DNA of 29,336 nt from an uncultured Oscillospiraceae bacterium (lineage in GTDB: Bacteria > Bacillota > Clostridia > Oscillospirales > Oscillospiraceae), in NCBI GenBank assembly GCA_910587785.1, contig CAJUOA010000030.1, forward strand, positions 1 to 29,336, written 5' to 3'. Shown in pieces: positions 7,652-15,405 of this stretch. The position numbers and the translations under genes were made by a program. Position 1 is the first letter of the stretch. Each line of letters starts with the position of its first letter. The notes under the pieces were generated by a model. That model saw nothing but the letters and a program-made list of their open reading frames with translations. It was not told where the DNA came from and ran no database searches.

Positions 7652-8993
7652 GGCTCATCCCTCCCATCTCCTGAGCCTCGCCCTGTTCCGGTTCGGCCGT
7701 CAGCTCCTGCCAATGGTCTGCCAGAGCCCGGACGGTTTCCTCGTGGCCTCCGCCCCGGTGCTCCGCCCACTGCTGGTACTGCTCGAAATCCATGCCGTGG
7801 TCCAGCAGGAGCTTTGCGGTATCCACCGCATCATTCTGGATGCAGGCATGAAGGGCGCTGTAGTCCTCCAGGTCCACCCACATCCGCTTCTCCAGCAGTT
7901 CCTCCGCCATCCAACTGTTGCGCCCCTCGTAGGTCAGCATATGCAGTGTCCTTGCGGCGCTGGGCCCGCCGGAGATGCCCTTCTCCACCAGTTCTGACAG
8001 GGTGCGGTAGTCACCATCCGCGGCGAACTGTTCCAGCAGATGGGAGGGCGCGGCGGCGATCTGCTCAGGGGTGGACTGGTGGATGATCTCCGTTGCAATA
8101 GAGCGGTGGTCCAGGTAGGCATAACTCGCCATCTCGCCAAAAAACGACGGCTCCACCTGGGCCACGCAGTGCTCCGCCCAGTGCAGGAGGAACAGCGTTT
8201 TCTCCGGGTCGTGGATGTCGATGGCCCTCCGGCAGGCCGCGCAGTACATACCGTAATCAAGATTTTCTCTACCGTTCAACAGCATGGCGGTCATGTTCCT
8301 GCCCACGAGGCCGGGCCGTCCCGCCGCCTCTACCAGGAGTGCTTCCGCCTGCTCGGGGATCTTGGCGGAGTACTCGCTGAACGCCGCCAGCTCCCCGTCC
8401 CGGATGGCCAGCACCGCCTTGTCGTAGTCGCTCATCCGCAGAGGCTTCATGCCCACCTCGTTGATGTAGGCTGTGATGCTTCCGGTCATGCGGCGCAGGA
8501 GCTGTTCGGTCCGGGTCATGGCGTTCTCCTGCCGCTCCCGCTGTTCTACCAGGGCTCCGATGATGGTCCGCTGTTCCTCCGCACTCAGGTGGACCACCAC
8601 CCCGCCGGTGCCGTCCTCCACGTTGCCAATTTCCATAAACCGGGCATGGGTGGTATGGTCTCCATGGAAGGCTTTGGTGATGGCGGAGGAGATGAGGAAC
8701 ATCCTGTCCAGGTCGTTCCCGCTCTCGCCCAGGGTCTTGCCGGTGATGAAGCCTTTAGTGATGGATTTGCCGTTCTCGCACCATTTGAGATACACATCCA
8801 GGTACACGCCCTCACTGCCGCCGTAGTCTGTGGTGCAGAAAATACCGGCGTTTTCAGGGATCTTCCTGCCGTTCTCCCATTCGTAGTCCAAGAGAAAATA
8901 CTCGTCCGGGAGGTACCCTTGGCTCTCCAGCCGGTGCTTCAGCTCCTCGAATACCTCCTGGGCAGACCGATTCTCCAACTCAATGATGTTCAT
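7644..8993 (-). CDS. Hypothetical ICE protein with ankyrin-like C-terminus
   Basis: 449 residues with no signal peptide or membrane segment. The N-terminal ~120 residues (SAQEVFEELKHRLESQGYLP; TDYGGSEGVYLDVYLKW; ITGKTLGESGNDLDRMFLIS) match a domain I know from hypothetical proteins of Tn1549-like elements. The C-terminal half shows weak ankyrin-type helices: DYSALHACIQNDAVDTAKLL followed by LDHGMDF (about residues 385-411), with degenerate copies before it (SHLLEQFAADGDYRTLSELV). Ankyrin repeats mediate protein contact; a target is not evident. The ATG has GGAGGTGG upstream. It overlaps the gene before it by 14 bases and the peptidase gene after it by 8. Possible roles include host-defence evasion or regulation, but nothing in the sequence decides this. 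Confidence 0.78.
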   Translation of the reverse strand: MNIIELENRSAQEVFEELKHRLESQGYLPDEYFLLDYEWENGRKIPENAGIFCTTDYGGSEGVYLDVYLKWCENGKSITKGFITGKTLGESGNDLDRMFLISSAITKAFHGDHTTHARFMEIGNVEDGTGGVVVHLSAEEQRTIIGALVEQRERQENAMTRTEQLLRRMTGSITAYINEVGMKPLRMSDYDKAVLAIRDGELAAFSEYSAKIPEQAEALLVEAAGRPGLVGRNMTAMLLNGRENLDYGMYCAACRRAIDIHDPEKTLFLLHWAEHCVAQVEPSFFGEMASYAYLDHRSIATEIIHQSTPEQIAAAPSHLLEQFAADGDYRTLSELVEKGISGGPSAARTLHMLTYEGRNSWMAEELLEKRMWVDLEDYSALHACIQNDAVDTAKLLLDHGMDFEQYQQWAEHRGGGHEETVRALADHWQELTAEPEQGEAQEMGGMSLG

Positions 8994-9438
8994 GTTCCAC
9001 CTCCAGACTGTGCGCCAGCGCCGCCTCCAGTACTGCCGGATCGAAGCCGCAGGTGCGGTAGCCTTCTGCGAGGATGTCGCAGTAGTGCTGGGCGGGCCGT
9101 CCGGGCGGGTACCCCTGCGCCATGACGTAGACCGTGGCAGGCACGGTCCTGCTGTTCATCCGGACCTCCATGACCTTCTTCTCGCGCAGGACCGGCCAGT
9201 TCTCGTAGATGTCCAGCGCCCGCCCGTCTCTCCGGGAGAGCCTCCAGAGCAGAACGGGTACTACCCCGCCCTCTTTGGGTTCGATTGTGGCCGCAGCACT
9301 GCCGGACGGTCCGCGGAACACCAGCTCATAGCCCCTCAGTTCCGCCCTGCCGTAGACTCTTGCGTCCGGGAAGCGCACGGCCATCTGCGCTACGCTGATG
9401 TTGGCGCCGTAGGCCGCGTAGGTGATCTGTTCTTCCAT
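8980..9438 (-). CDS. Gamma-glutamylcyclotransferase-like protein (AIG2/GGCT fold)
   Basis: 152 residues from ATG 9438, preceded by AAAGGAG. The N-terminus ITYAAYGANISVAQMAVRFP corresponds to the YGSN substrate-loop motif of the gamma-glutamylcyclotransferase fold, with RAELRGYELVFRG and an LDIYENWPVLREKKV segment that contains the expected catalytic-type Glu; TVPATVYVM completes the core strands. Family enzymes release 5-oxoproline from gamma-glutamyl compounds, but mobile-element members are of unknown substrate. The C-terminus is His/Glu rich (VEHEHH). It lies between the PP-loop gene (16-base gap) and the ankyrin-like gene (14-base overlap) in the minus-strand operon, so it is expressed with transfer genes. 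Confidence 0.83.
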   Translation of the reverse strand: MEEQITYAAYGANISVAQMAVRFPDARVYGRAELRGYELVFRGPSGSAAATIEPKEGGVVPVLLWRLSRRDGRALDIYENWPVLREKKVMEVRMNSRTVPATVYVMAQGYPPGRPAQHYCDILAEGYRTCGFDPAVLEAALAHSLEVEHEHH

Positions 9439-9454
9439 ATTGTCAACTCCTTTG

Positions 9455-10240
9455 TCATCCGTCAAAGCACCCGCAGGGCATATCCGTCTCCGGGAACATA
9501 CTGCACAGGACAGTCTGATTTTTGTCCGCCTCCACGAAGTCCCTCCAGGACCAGCTCCGGCCCAGGCCCTTGACGCTGATGAGATTCGGCAGGGCGTTGT
9601 CCTCGATGGCGATGGCCCGGTCGTACAGCTCCCGATGGCGGTGGTAGAGGGTGCGGATCTCCCGGTGCTTCATGGCCGGGCAGAAAAAGCAGGACGATTT
9701 CCCCGGCGGCGGCAGGCCCGCCTCCCGGATGGCGGCGAGGCAGTCTTCCCGCTCCCAGCCCCAGTCGATAAGGGGGTACTCCTTGCGGTACTTGGTGTCT
9801 TGGTTGTCGTAGACCAGGGCGTGGTCCCGCCGCCGCTCCTCCCCGGCGTCATAGCCGATGAACTTCACCACCTTTTCTCCTTTCGCCCATACCTCCCGGC
9901 AGGGCGGGTAGTTGTTGCAGAATTTGTCCTGGGGAGCGATCTTGTGCTTGAGGGAGCACCGTTTGTATCCGTAGGCGATGGAGGGCAGGGTCCCGGAGCG
10001 GAGGCATTCCTGCTCCAGGGTCAGCCGGGCACCGTTCATGTCCCTGTACTCCACCACGGTGATCCCCGGCATCCCGTGCGCGGTGAGCCACTGGTCCATG
10101 ACGGGCAGGTAGGCGTAGGTCTCCGGCAGTTCGCCGCCGGTGTCCGCGAACAGGATCAGGTCCACGGGGATGCTCCGCTGGTGCAGTCCTACTAACATGG
10201 CGGTGGAGTTGACCCCGCCGCCATAGGCTGTTATATTTAT
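9455..10240 (-). CDS. PAPS-reductase-like PP-loop ATPase, probable AUA start
   Basis: 261 residues if translation begins at ATA 10238-10240. The N-terminus carries the PP-loop AYGGGVNSTAMLV, the ATP-pyrophosphatase motif of the PAPS reductase/N-type superfamily, then ILFADTGGELPETY. Cys clusters (KRCSLKHK; DKFC; KSSCFFCPAMK; C-terminal PCGC) suggest zinc or iron-sulfur binding. Such proteins in phages and ICEs are not proven sulfate reducers; relatives act in tRNA thiolation or DNA phosphorothioation. No ATG, GTG or TTG lies between the upstream in-frame stop and the PP-loop at a usable place: AAGGAGG is 7 bases before ATA. The first in-frame ATG falls after the PP-loop and would destroy it. 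It heads the 5429-10240 operon and is divergent from the DNA polymerase gene. Confidence 0.82.
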   Translation of the reverse strand: MNITAYGGGVNSTAMLVGLHQRSIPVDLILFADTGGELPETYAYLPVMDQWLTAHGMPGITVVEYRDMNGARLTLEQECLRSGTLPSIAYGYKRCSLKHKIAPQDKFCNNYPPCREVWAKGEKVVKFIGYDAGEERRRDHALVYDNQDTKYRKEYPLIDWGWEREDCLAAIREAGLPPPGKSSCFFCPAMKHREIRTLYHRHRELYDRAIAIEDNALPNLISVKGLGRSWSWRDFVEADKNQTVLCSMFPETDMPCGCFDG

Positions 10241-10265
10241 AAAAATTCCTCCTTTTCGATAAAAT

Positions 10266-10295
10266 TTGAGTTGTTCCAGCACCGCTGGGTATGAT
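10266..10295 (+). promoter_or_regulatory. Probable promoter for the Y-family polymerase gene
   Basis: TTGAGT (10266-10271) and TATGAT (10290-10295) with an 18-base spacer, 35 bases before the ATG at 10331. The 90-base gap also has to hold the start region of the divergent gene at 10240. No clear LexA-type operator palindrome was recognised. Confidence 0.5.
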
Positions 10296-10330
10296 AAAAT
10301 GAAGGCAAATCTGAGAGAGGAGGCCGTGCC

Positions 10331-11824
10331 ATGGGACAGCGCACCTATCTCGCCGTGGATCTGAAAAGTTTCTACGCATCCGTCGAATGCCTGGAGCGCG
10401 GCCTGGACCCCCTGACCACCAATCTGGTGGTGGCGGACCTGAGCCGGACGGAAAAGACCATCTGCCTTGCCGTCACGCCCTCGCTGAAAGCCTGGGGCAT
10501 CTCCGGACGGGCGCGGCTGTTCGAGGTGGTCCAGCGGGTCAAGGAGGTGAACGCCCAGCGTCTGTGGGCCGCGCCGGGACGGCAGTTCACAGGCACCTCC
10601 ACCAGCGACACAGAGCTGAGGGCGGACCCCGGCCTCGCCGTGGACTACATCGTGGCCCCGCCCCGGATGGCCCACTACATGGAGTGGAGCACCAGGGTCT
10701 ACGATGTGTATCTCAAGTACGTCGCGCCCAGCGACATCCACAATTATTCAATCGATGAGGTGCTGATGGACGTGACGAACTACCTGGACACCTACCGGCT
10801 CACGGCCCGGGAGCTGGCCAAGCGGATCGTCCAGGACGTGCTGGAGACCACGGGCATCACCGCCACGGCGGGCATCGGCACCAACCTCTACCTCTGCAAA
10901 ATCGCCATGGACATCTGGGCCAAGCACACCCAGCCGGACGCAGACGGTGTGCGCATCGCCGAATTGGACGAGCAGAGCTACCGCCGCAACCTGTGGGACC
11001 ACCGGCCTCTCACGGATTTTTGGCGCGTGGGCCGGGGGTACGCCAAGAAGCTGGAGGCCCACGGGCTGTACACTATGGGCGATATCGCCCGGTGCTCCCT
11101 GACGGACGAGGACCTGCTCTATCAGCTCTTCGGGGTGAACGCGGAGCTGCTCATCGACCACGCCTGGGGCTGGGAGCCCTGCACGATGGCGGAGATCAAG
11201 GCGTACCAGCCGGACTCCAAGAGCATCGGGTCCGGGCAGGTTCTCCAGAGCCCCTACGGCTATGACAAGGCACGGCTGGTGGTGCGGGAGATGGCGGACC
11301 AGCTCGCCCTGGACCTGGTGGGCGCGGGGCTGGTGACGGACCAACTGTTGCTGACGGTGGGCTATGACATTGAGAACATGAAGGGCCGCGGCTACCAAGG
11401 CGAGGTCACCATGGACCGCTATGGCCGCGCCGTGCCCAAGCACGCCCACGGCACTGCCAACCTGGAGGAGTACACCGCCTCCACCAGGCGCATCGTCACA
11501 GCGGCGCTGGAGCTCTTCGACCGCATCATCGACCGGGAACTGCTGGTGCGCCGGTTCTACCTCACCGCCGGACGCATCGCGGAGGAGGCATCCGCCCCGG
11601 ACAAAAAAGCCTTTGAGCAGATGGACCTCTTCACTGATTACTCTGCTGTGAACGAGCAGAAAGCCCAAGAAAGTGCCGAACTGGAGCGGGAGAAGAAGGT
11701 TCAGCGGACCATGCTGGACATCAAGAAGCGGTTTGGCAAAAATGCCATTCTGAAGGGCATGAATCTGGAGGAGGGCGCGACAGGGAAAGCGCGCAACGAC
11801 ACGATAGGGGGGCACAAGGCGTGA
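10331..11824 (+). CDS. Y-family translesion DNA polymerase (UmuC/DinB-like)
   Basis: 497 residues. It begins with AVDLKSFYASVECLERGLDP, the first metal-binding Asp and steric region of Y-family polymerases; SIDEVLMDV near residue 140 carries the catalytic Asp-Glu pair. GITATAGIGTNLYLCKIAMD and WRVGRGYAKKLEAHGLYTMG (HhH-like thumb) follow. Near residue 428, QMDLF is a textbook beta-clamp binding motif, and the tail NDTIGGHKA is usual for this Gram-positive plasmid/phage group. It copies damaged DNA with low fidelity. It overlaps the YolD-like gene by 4 bases. The two genes form a plus-strand cassette inserted into the minus-strand transfer operon. They could raise mutation rates or help repair after single-strand transfer; which applies is inference. 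Confidence 0.94.
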   Translation: MGQRTYLAVDLKSFYASVECLERGLDPLTTNLVVADLSRTEKTICLAVTPSLKAWGISGRARLFEVVQRVKEVNAQRLWAAPGRQFTGTSTSDTELRADPGLAVDYIVAPPRMAHYMEWSTRVYDVYLKYVAPSDIHNYSIDEVLMDVTNYLDTYRLTARELAKRIVQDVLETTGITATAGIGTNLYLCKIAMDIWAKHTQPDADGVRIAELDEQSYRRNLWDHRPLTDFWRVGRGYAKKLEAHGLYTMGDIARCSLTDEDLLYQLFGVNAELLIDHAWGWEPCTMAEIKAYQPDSKSIGSGQVLQSPYGYDKARLVVREMADQLALDLVGAGLVTDQLLLTVGYDIENMKGRGYQGEVTMDRYGRAVPKHAHGTANLEEYTASTRRIVTAALELFDRIIDRELLVRRFYLTAGRIAEEASAPDKKAFEQMDLFTDYSAVNEQKAQESAELEREKKVQRTMLDIKKRFGKNAILKGMNLEEGATGKARNDTIGGHKA

Positions 11825-12219
11825 GAGGAAAATACGACGATATCATCCACCTGCCGCACCACGTCTCCATCACCCGGCCCCATATGCCCATGCGGGACCG
11901 TGCGGCGCAGTTCATGCCCTTCCGGGCGTTGACCGGCTACGAGGACGCAGTCCGGGAGACCGCCCGGCTGACAGAGGAGCGTGTGGAGCTGACGGAGGAG
12001 GAACGGTCCGTTTTGGACGGGAAGCTGCAAAAGCTGGTGGACGCTCTCCCCGGCCATCCGGCGGTGACGCTGACCTATTTCCAGCCGGATAAACGGAAGG
12101 CCGGAGGCGCATACGTCACTGCCTCCGGCCGGCTGAAGAAGATAGATGATCTCGCGGGCGTGTTGATTTTGATGGGCGGGGAGCGGATCGTGATCGAGGA
12201 TATCATGGACATCCGGTGA
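11821..12219 (+). CDS. YolD-like protein, partner of the Y-family polymerase
   Basis: 132 residues with GTG start at 11821, overlapping the polymerase stop (GTGA-type coupling). Signature features are KYDDIIHLPHHVSITRPHMP and RDRAAQFMPFRALTGYEDAV, followed by a charged helix and a C-terminal five-strand-like part (VTLTYFQPDKRKAGGAYVT; IVIEDIMDI), as in the YolD family. YolD-like proteins are nearly always encoded next to UmuC-type polymerases in Firmicutes and are thought to regulate them or act like UmuD, without an S24 peptidase domain; none is seen here. The stop is one base from the convergent VirB4 gene stop, with no terminator between. Confidence 0.9.
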   Translation: MRGKYDDIIHLPHHVSITRPHMPMRDRAAQFMPFRALTGYEDAVRETARLTEERVELTEEERSVLDGKLQKLVDALPGHPAVTLTYFQPDKRKAGGAYVTASGRLKKIDDLAGVLILMGGERIVIEDIMDIR

Positions 12220-12220
12220 G

Positions 12221-14044
12221 CTATCGCCCGCCCGAGTTTCCAAACAGCACCTTCTTATACTCCGGAGCCTTAACCTCCAGAAGGTAGCGCTCGTTGCCGC
12301 ATTTGTAGAGGCACAATCCCTGCTGAGGGTAGCGGATGTGCTCATACTCCGATTCCTCAAGCTGGAGATTGTCCATGAAAAAGCGCCGGTCGATGGAACC
12401 GGCGTTGAAGAGGAACTGGTGGGTGGGGATGGAGAACAACGGCTTGGTCATCTCGGCGATGCCGGGCAGGGCGAAGTCCTCGATGTTCTGACTGGCCAGG
12501 AGCAGGGCGGAATCCTTTTTCCGCACCCGCTTCATGAAACTGCGGATGTACTCGATGGCCACCGGATTGGAGAGGAAGAGGTAGAGCTCGTCGATGGAGG
12601 CCACCGTATTGCCCTCGGTGAGCAGCTTGTTGCTGAGGTAGGAGAGGACGTTGAAGAGCATGGCGTTCTTTACGCTCCCGCTGGCGCCGCTGATGAGCCC
12701 CTTTACACCGAAGGCCAGGAATCTCGAACTGGTGATGTTGGTAGGCCCGTTGAAGAATTTGCTCTCCGCGCCCTTGCACATGGAGTGGAGGCCCAGCAGG
12801 ACCTCCTGGAGCAGTTCCTTGGGGTAAAGCGGGTCTTTCTCGTCCTCATAGTGCTGGTAGGCGTCCTCAATCACCTTGTAGAGGTCGGAGAGGATGGGGA
12901 ACTCCACGGGGCGCATACGGGAGAAGTCCGTCTTGTCGTTGATGCCGAATTTCTCATACATCCGCTCCAGCATCAGCTCGATGGTATCCACATGGCGGTC
13001 CGAGAAATCCTTGTAGGAGCGGAAAAAGTCCTTCAAGAACGAGATGTGCTGGCTGAGGCGGGAGTGCTCCCTGAAAGCGGCGGGGGCCTCGGGGTCATCC
13101 TCGCCATCCACGTCCCAGAGTTTAGGCTCCAGGGGATTGATGCGGTACCTGCCGCTCATGAGGTCCACGAAACAGCCGCCCAGATTGGCACATAATTCGC
13201 CCATTTCATGCTCCGGGTCCAGCGAGACCACACTTTTCCCGGACTCCAGCAGATTGCAGACCAGAAGCTTGAGCAGGAAGCTCTTGCCCTGCCCGGAGTT
13301 GCCGAGGATGAGGATGCTTGCGTTGGTCTTGTCGTCTGCCCGGCGGTCCAGATCCACGATGATGTTGAAGCCGTACTTGTCCTTGCCCACATAGAAGCCA
13401 TGGGGGTCGGTCTTACCGGAGTAGTTGAAAGGGAAAAGATTCGCCACGGAGGAGGCGGGCAGGACCCGCTCGAAGAGGGAGCCGAAAGCGTCCGTCCCTG
13501 CGGGGTTGGCGGAGAGGAATCCCTCCCGCTGCCGCAGCAGGAGCCTGTCCGCGCTGATCTTGGCCCGGATGAGCTCCCTGGACACCTCCTCCCGCAAGCC
13601 GCGCAGAGCCTCCAGGCTCTTCGCCGAGAGGTCGAGGTACACGGCGCAGTGGTCCAGGGGCTCCCGGTTCCGGTGCATGGCGGTGACGAGCGCGGCCACG
13701 TCCTGGAGATTGGCCTCCGCGGTGACGCTCTGCTTCATGTCGTTGGTGCTGCTGCGCTCCAAGCGGCTGCGGTTGGCGGCATTCTGGATGATCTTCTGCT
13801 CCTCCGCCGCCGTCACCTGCCGGGCGTAAATGACGAGGGTGACACCGCTGTGCTCTCCCAGGTGGCTCAGGAGTGCCAGCTCCTCCGTGGTGGTGGGGTA
13901 GCCTCGAACAGCCAAGGTGCAGTGGTAGGCGCTGCCGAGGATGTAGTGGTCCGTGTTGAACTTCACCACCGCCGGCGCGATCTGGTCCAGGAAATCCTTG
14001 GGCAGCGGTTCCGGCGGGGCCTTGGTCTTCTTTTTCCTAGCCAT
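12221..14044 (-). CDS. virB4: VirB4-like conjugation ATPase
   Basis: 607 residues from ATG 14044. The N-terminal ~220 residues hold the VirB4 amino-terminal domain (TDHYILGSAYHCTLAVRGYP; a helical LEALRGLREEVSRELIRAK). The ATPase domain begins at about 225: Walker A GNSGQGKSF at about 246-254, SLDPEHEMG after it, and Walker B SIDELYLFL near 480. LLLASQNIEDF is the usual sensor segment. VirB4 ATPases power pilin handling and substrate transfer and sit at the inner side of the membrane. Its start overlaps the preceding gene by 8 bases and its ribosome binding site is weak, so translation is likely coupled. The identity is firm; the symbol is by family, since ICE nomenclature differs. Confidence 0.94.
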   Translation of the reverse strand: MARKKKTKAPPEPLPKDFLDQIAPAVVKFNTDHYILGSAYHCTLAVRGYPTTTEELALLSHLGEHSGVTLVIYARQVTAAEEQKIIQNAANRSRLERSSTNDMKQSVTAEANLQDVAALVTAMHRNREPLDHCAVYLDLSAKSLEALRGLREEVSRELIRAKISADRLLLRQREGFLSANPAGTDAFGSLFERVLPASSVANLFPFNYSGKTDPHGFYVGKDKYGFNIIVDLDRRADDKTNASILILGNSGQGKSFLLKLLVCNLLESGKSVVSLDPEHEMGELCANLGGCFVDLMSGRYRINPLEPKLWDVDGEDDPEAPAAFREHSRLSQHISFLKDFFRSYKDFSDRHVDTIELMLERMYEKFGINDKTDFSRMRPVEFPILSDLYKVIEDAYQHYEDEKDPLYPKELLQEVLLGLHSMCKGAESKFFNGPTNITSSRFLAFGVKGLISGASGSVKNAMLFNVLSYLSNKLLTEGNTVASIDELYLFLSNPVAIEYIRSFMKRVRKKDSALLLASQNIEDFALPGIAEMTKPLFSIPTHQFLFNAGSIDRRFFMDNLQLEESEYEHIRYPQQGLCLYKCGNERYLLEVKAPEYKKVLFGNSGGR

Positions 14045-14624
14045 TCGTTTCCACCCACCTCTCGCCGTCGATGTTGTCAAAGACCTCCGTTGTAACGTCT
14101 CCCTGGTAGTAGACGGCCAGCAGGCGCATGAGGTCCTGCTCCCCAGCCCTGCGGACGTGGAACCCCTGGTCCCGCAGGCTCTTCTCCAGCCTGGAGACCT
14201 GGGTGCGGGCGCTCTCCTCCTGCTGCCGGTCCAAGGTGAAGACCAGGGCAAACTCCCGGGCTGAGGCAGTGTCGGCCTGGATGCTGTCCAGGTGCGCGGC
14301 GTCCTGCCGCAGGAGCTCCCGCAGAGCGGGCAGGTCCTCCTGCTCCATCCTGCGGCGGTACCAGTCCTTGTTGCTCTGGAAGGACTCCCTGGAGTCCAGG
14401 GCCATCATGCAGACGGCGTCCACGCCCCGCAGGAGGTTAGTCAGGGCCATGACCCGGGCCCGGATGCCCTCCGGGGGCAGGACGGAGAGATTGTCGGGGC
14501 GGATCAAAAAGTAGACCAGCTCCCTGCGGCCCGCCTTGAGGCCGTCCGAGGTGAACTGGTCGATGCCCATGAGCTGCCGCGTGGACTGCAGCCGTTTTCG
14601 TTCTTTCTTCTGTTTTCTATTCAA
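14037..14624 (-). CDS. Conjugation protein preceding VirB4 (TrsD-like)
   Basis: 195 residues starting at TTG 14624, supported by GGAGGG with 6-base spacing and an 8-base overlap with the previous gene's stop. An upstream in-frame ATG lies before the ribosome binding site and is less likely. The Lys/Arg-rich N-terminus (NRKQKKERKRLQSTRQLMGI) leads into DELVYF-like strands (RRELVYFLIRPDNLSVLPPE) and a helical C-terminus with SAREFALVFTLDR. This type of protein is located directly before virB4 in Tn1549-type elements; it resembles part of a VirB4 N-terminal domain and may act with the ATPase. No membrane segment is seen. Function otherwise unknown. Confidence 0.82.
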   Translation of the reverse strand: MNRKQKKERKRLQSTRQLMGIDQFTSDGLKAGRRELVYFLIRPDNLSVLPPEGIRARVMALTNLLRGVDAVCMMALDSRESFQSNKDWYRRRMEQEDLPALRELLRQDAAHLDSIQADTASAREFALVFTLDRQQEESARTQVSRLEKSLRDQGFHVRRAGEQDLMRLLAVYYQGDVTTEVFDNIDGERWVETNG

Positions 14625-14904
14625 ATCGTGCCCTCCATTCATAATACTGCTGTCGCAGGAGGAGAAAGCAGACGGCGTATCGCAGGAAGTCCAGGATGCT
14701 GATGTCCTCCATGCGGATGCTGACAAAGGCGTAGAGCACGGTGAGGACCAGCGGGAGGAGCGTGCCCCAGGAGGCCAGGACCAGGACAGAGAGCAGAAAG
14801 CCCAGCCCGGTCACCGCCACGTCCCGCAGCTCCCAGAGCCACAGCGTCGCCTTTGCTTTCAGGTTGTCGGGATAGATGAAAATGTGAATCACCTCGATTT
14901 TCAT
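14617..14904 (-). CDS. PrgI-like small inner-membrane conjugation protein
   Basis: 95 residues. The start KIEVIHIFIYPDNLKAKATL is the strand-rich beginning of PrgI-family (VirB3-like) proteins, followed by two hydrophobic stretches (about 28-48, VAVTGLGFLLSVLVLASWGT; about 49-62) separated by a short turn, and a charged C-terminus (LLRQQYYEWRARFE). Position immediately before the VirB4-type module fits a VirB3/PrgI role in placing VirB4 at the membrane. ATG 14904 has no obvious ribosome binding site, and the 20-base gap to the SLOG gene suggests re-initiation. The next gene begins inside its stop region. Confidence 0.85.
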   Translation of the reverse strand: MKIEVIHIFIYPDNLKAKATLWLWELRDVAVTGLGFLLSVLVLASWGTLLPLVLTVLYAFVSIRMEDISILDFLRYAVCFLLLRQQYYEWRARFE

Positions 14905-14924
14905 AAAAATGAGGCCCGTGGCGG

Positions 14925-15287
14925 TCAGCCGTGGGCCTCGTCTGTCTTACCCTGCTTGTCGAGCACATAAACCCGCACAGGGATTTTACGCTTTTTGCAG
15001 TTGTCGATGACATATTTCGTTCCACGCGATGTCCCATCCCAGAACGCCAGGACGAGGTCCGCGTTTTCAATGATCGTGATGTTGCGCTTAAGCGGAGCGG
15101 CCCGCCCGTATCGGGTGTACTCCGGCAGATACTCCGTCAGCTCCAGCCCGTGCCGCTGGGCATACTCTCTTGCGCAGGCATCGACCCCTGCCGCCCCGCC
15201 GGAGACGATCTCGGTTGTGCCTTCCGGCAAATAGTCTCCCAGATTCTCCACGAGCAGCCCTCTCGAACCAATCACAGCGACTTTCAT
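14925..15287 (-). CDS. SLOG/DUF2493-type nucleotide-binding protein
   Basis: 120 residues. The start ATG 15287 lies 5-6 bases after GGAGGAG; a GTG at 15302 is in frame but lies on the ribosome binding site. The N-terminus VAVIGSRGLL and IVSGGAAGVDACAREYA give the Rossmann-like nucleotide site typical of the DprA/YpsA (SLOG) superfamily, then ERKRNITIIENADLVLAFWDG-type strand-helix elements and SRGTKYVIDNCKKRKIPVRV. SLOG proteins bind nucleotide-derived ligands and some work in phage-defence or stress signalling; which ligand applies here is unknown. It is the first gene of the 12221-15287 group and is expressed from the extended -10 promoter at about 15347-15352. Confidence 0.87.
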   Translation of the reverse strand: MKVAVIGSRGLLVENLGDYLPEGTTEIVSGGAAGVDACAREYAQRHGLELTEYLPEYTRYGRAAPLKRNITIIENADLVLAFWDGTSRGTKYVIDNCKKRKIPVRVYVLDKQGKTDEAHG

Positions 15288-15405
15288 ACCATTCTCCTCC
15301 ACCGAAAATAGATATATAGTAGATATATTTTGAACGCAGTATTCACATTATAGCAGATTGCGAACACAAAATAAATACACTATATATTTATTGCGGAGGT
15401 ATTAT
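15288..15405. promoter_or_regulatory. AT-rich divergent promoter region
   Basis: 118 bases, much richer in A/T than the surrounding genes. Plus strand: TTGCGA (15358-15363), 17-base spacer, TATATA (15381-15386), then GCGGAGG before ATG 15406. Minus strand: TATAAT preceded by TGC (extended -10, plus coordinates 15347-15352) toward the SLOG gene. The two -35/-10 sets overlap, so the RHH protein at 15406 could bind here and control both directions. Confidence 0.68.

Noticed and set aside
10748..11815. Long minus-strand frame opposite the Y-family polymerase
   Set aside because: A shadow frame caused by high GC; polymerase motifs and start signals are on the plus strand.
12338..14095. Plus-strand frames (285 and 295 codons) opposite VirB4
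   Set aside because: No ribosome binding site or domain; VirB4 Walker motifs fix the minus-strand reading.
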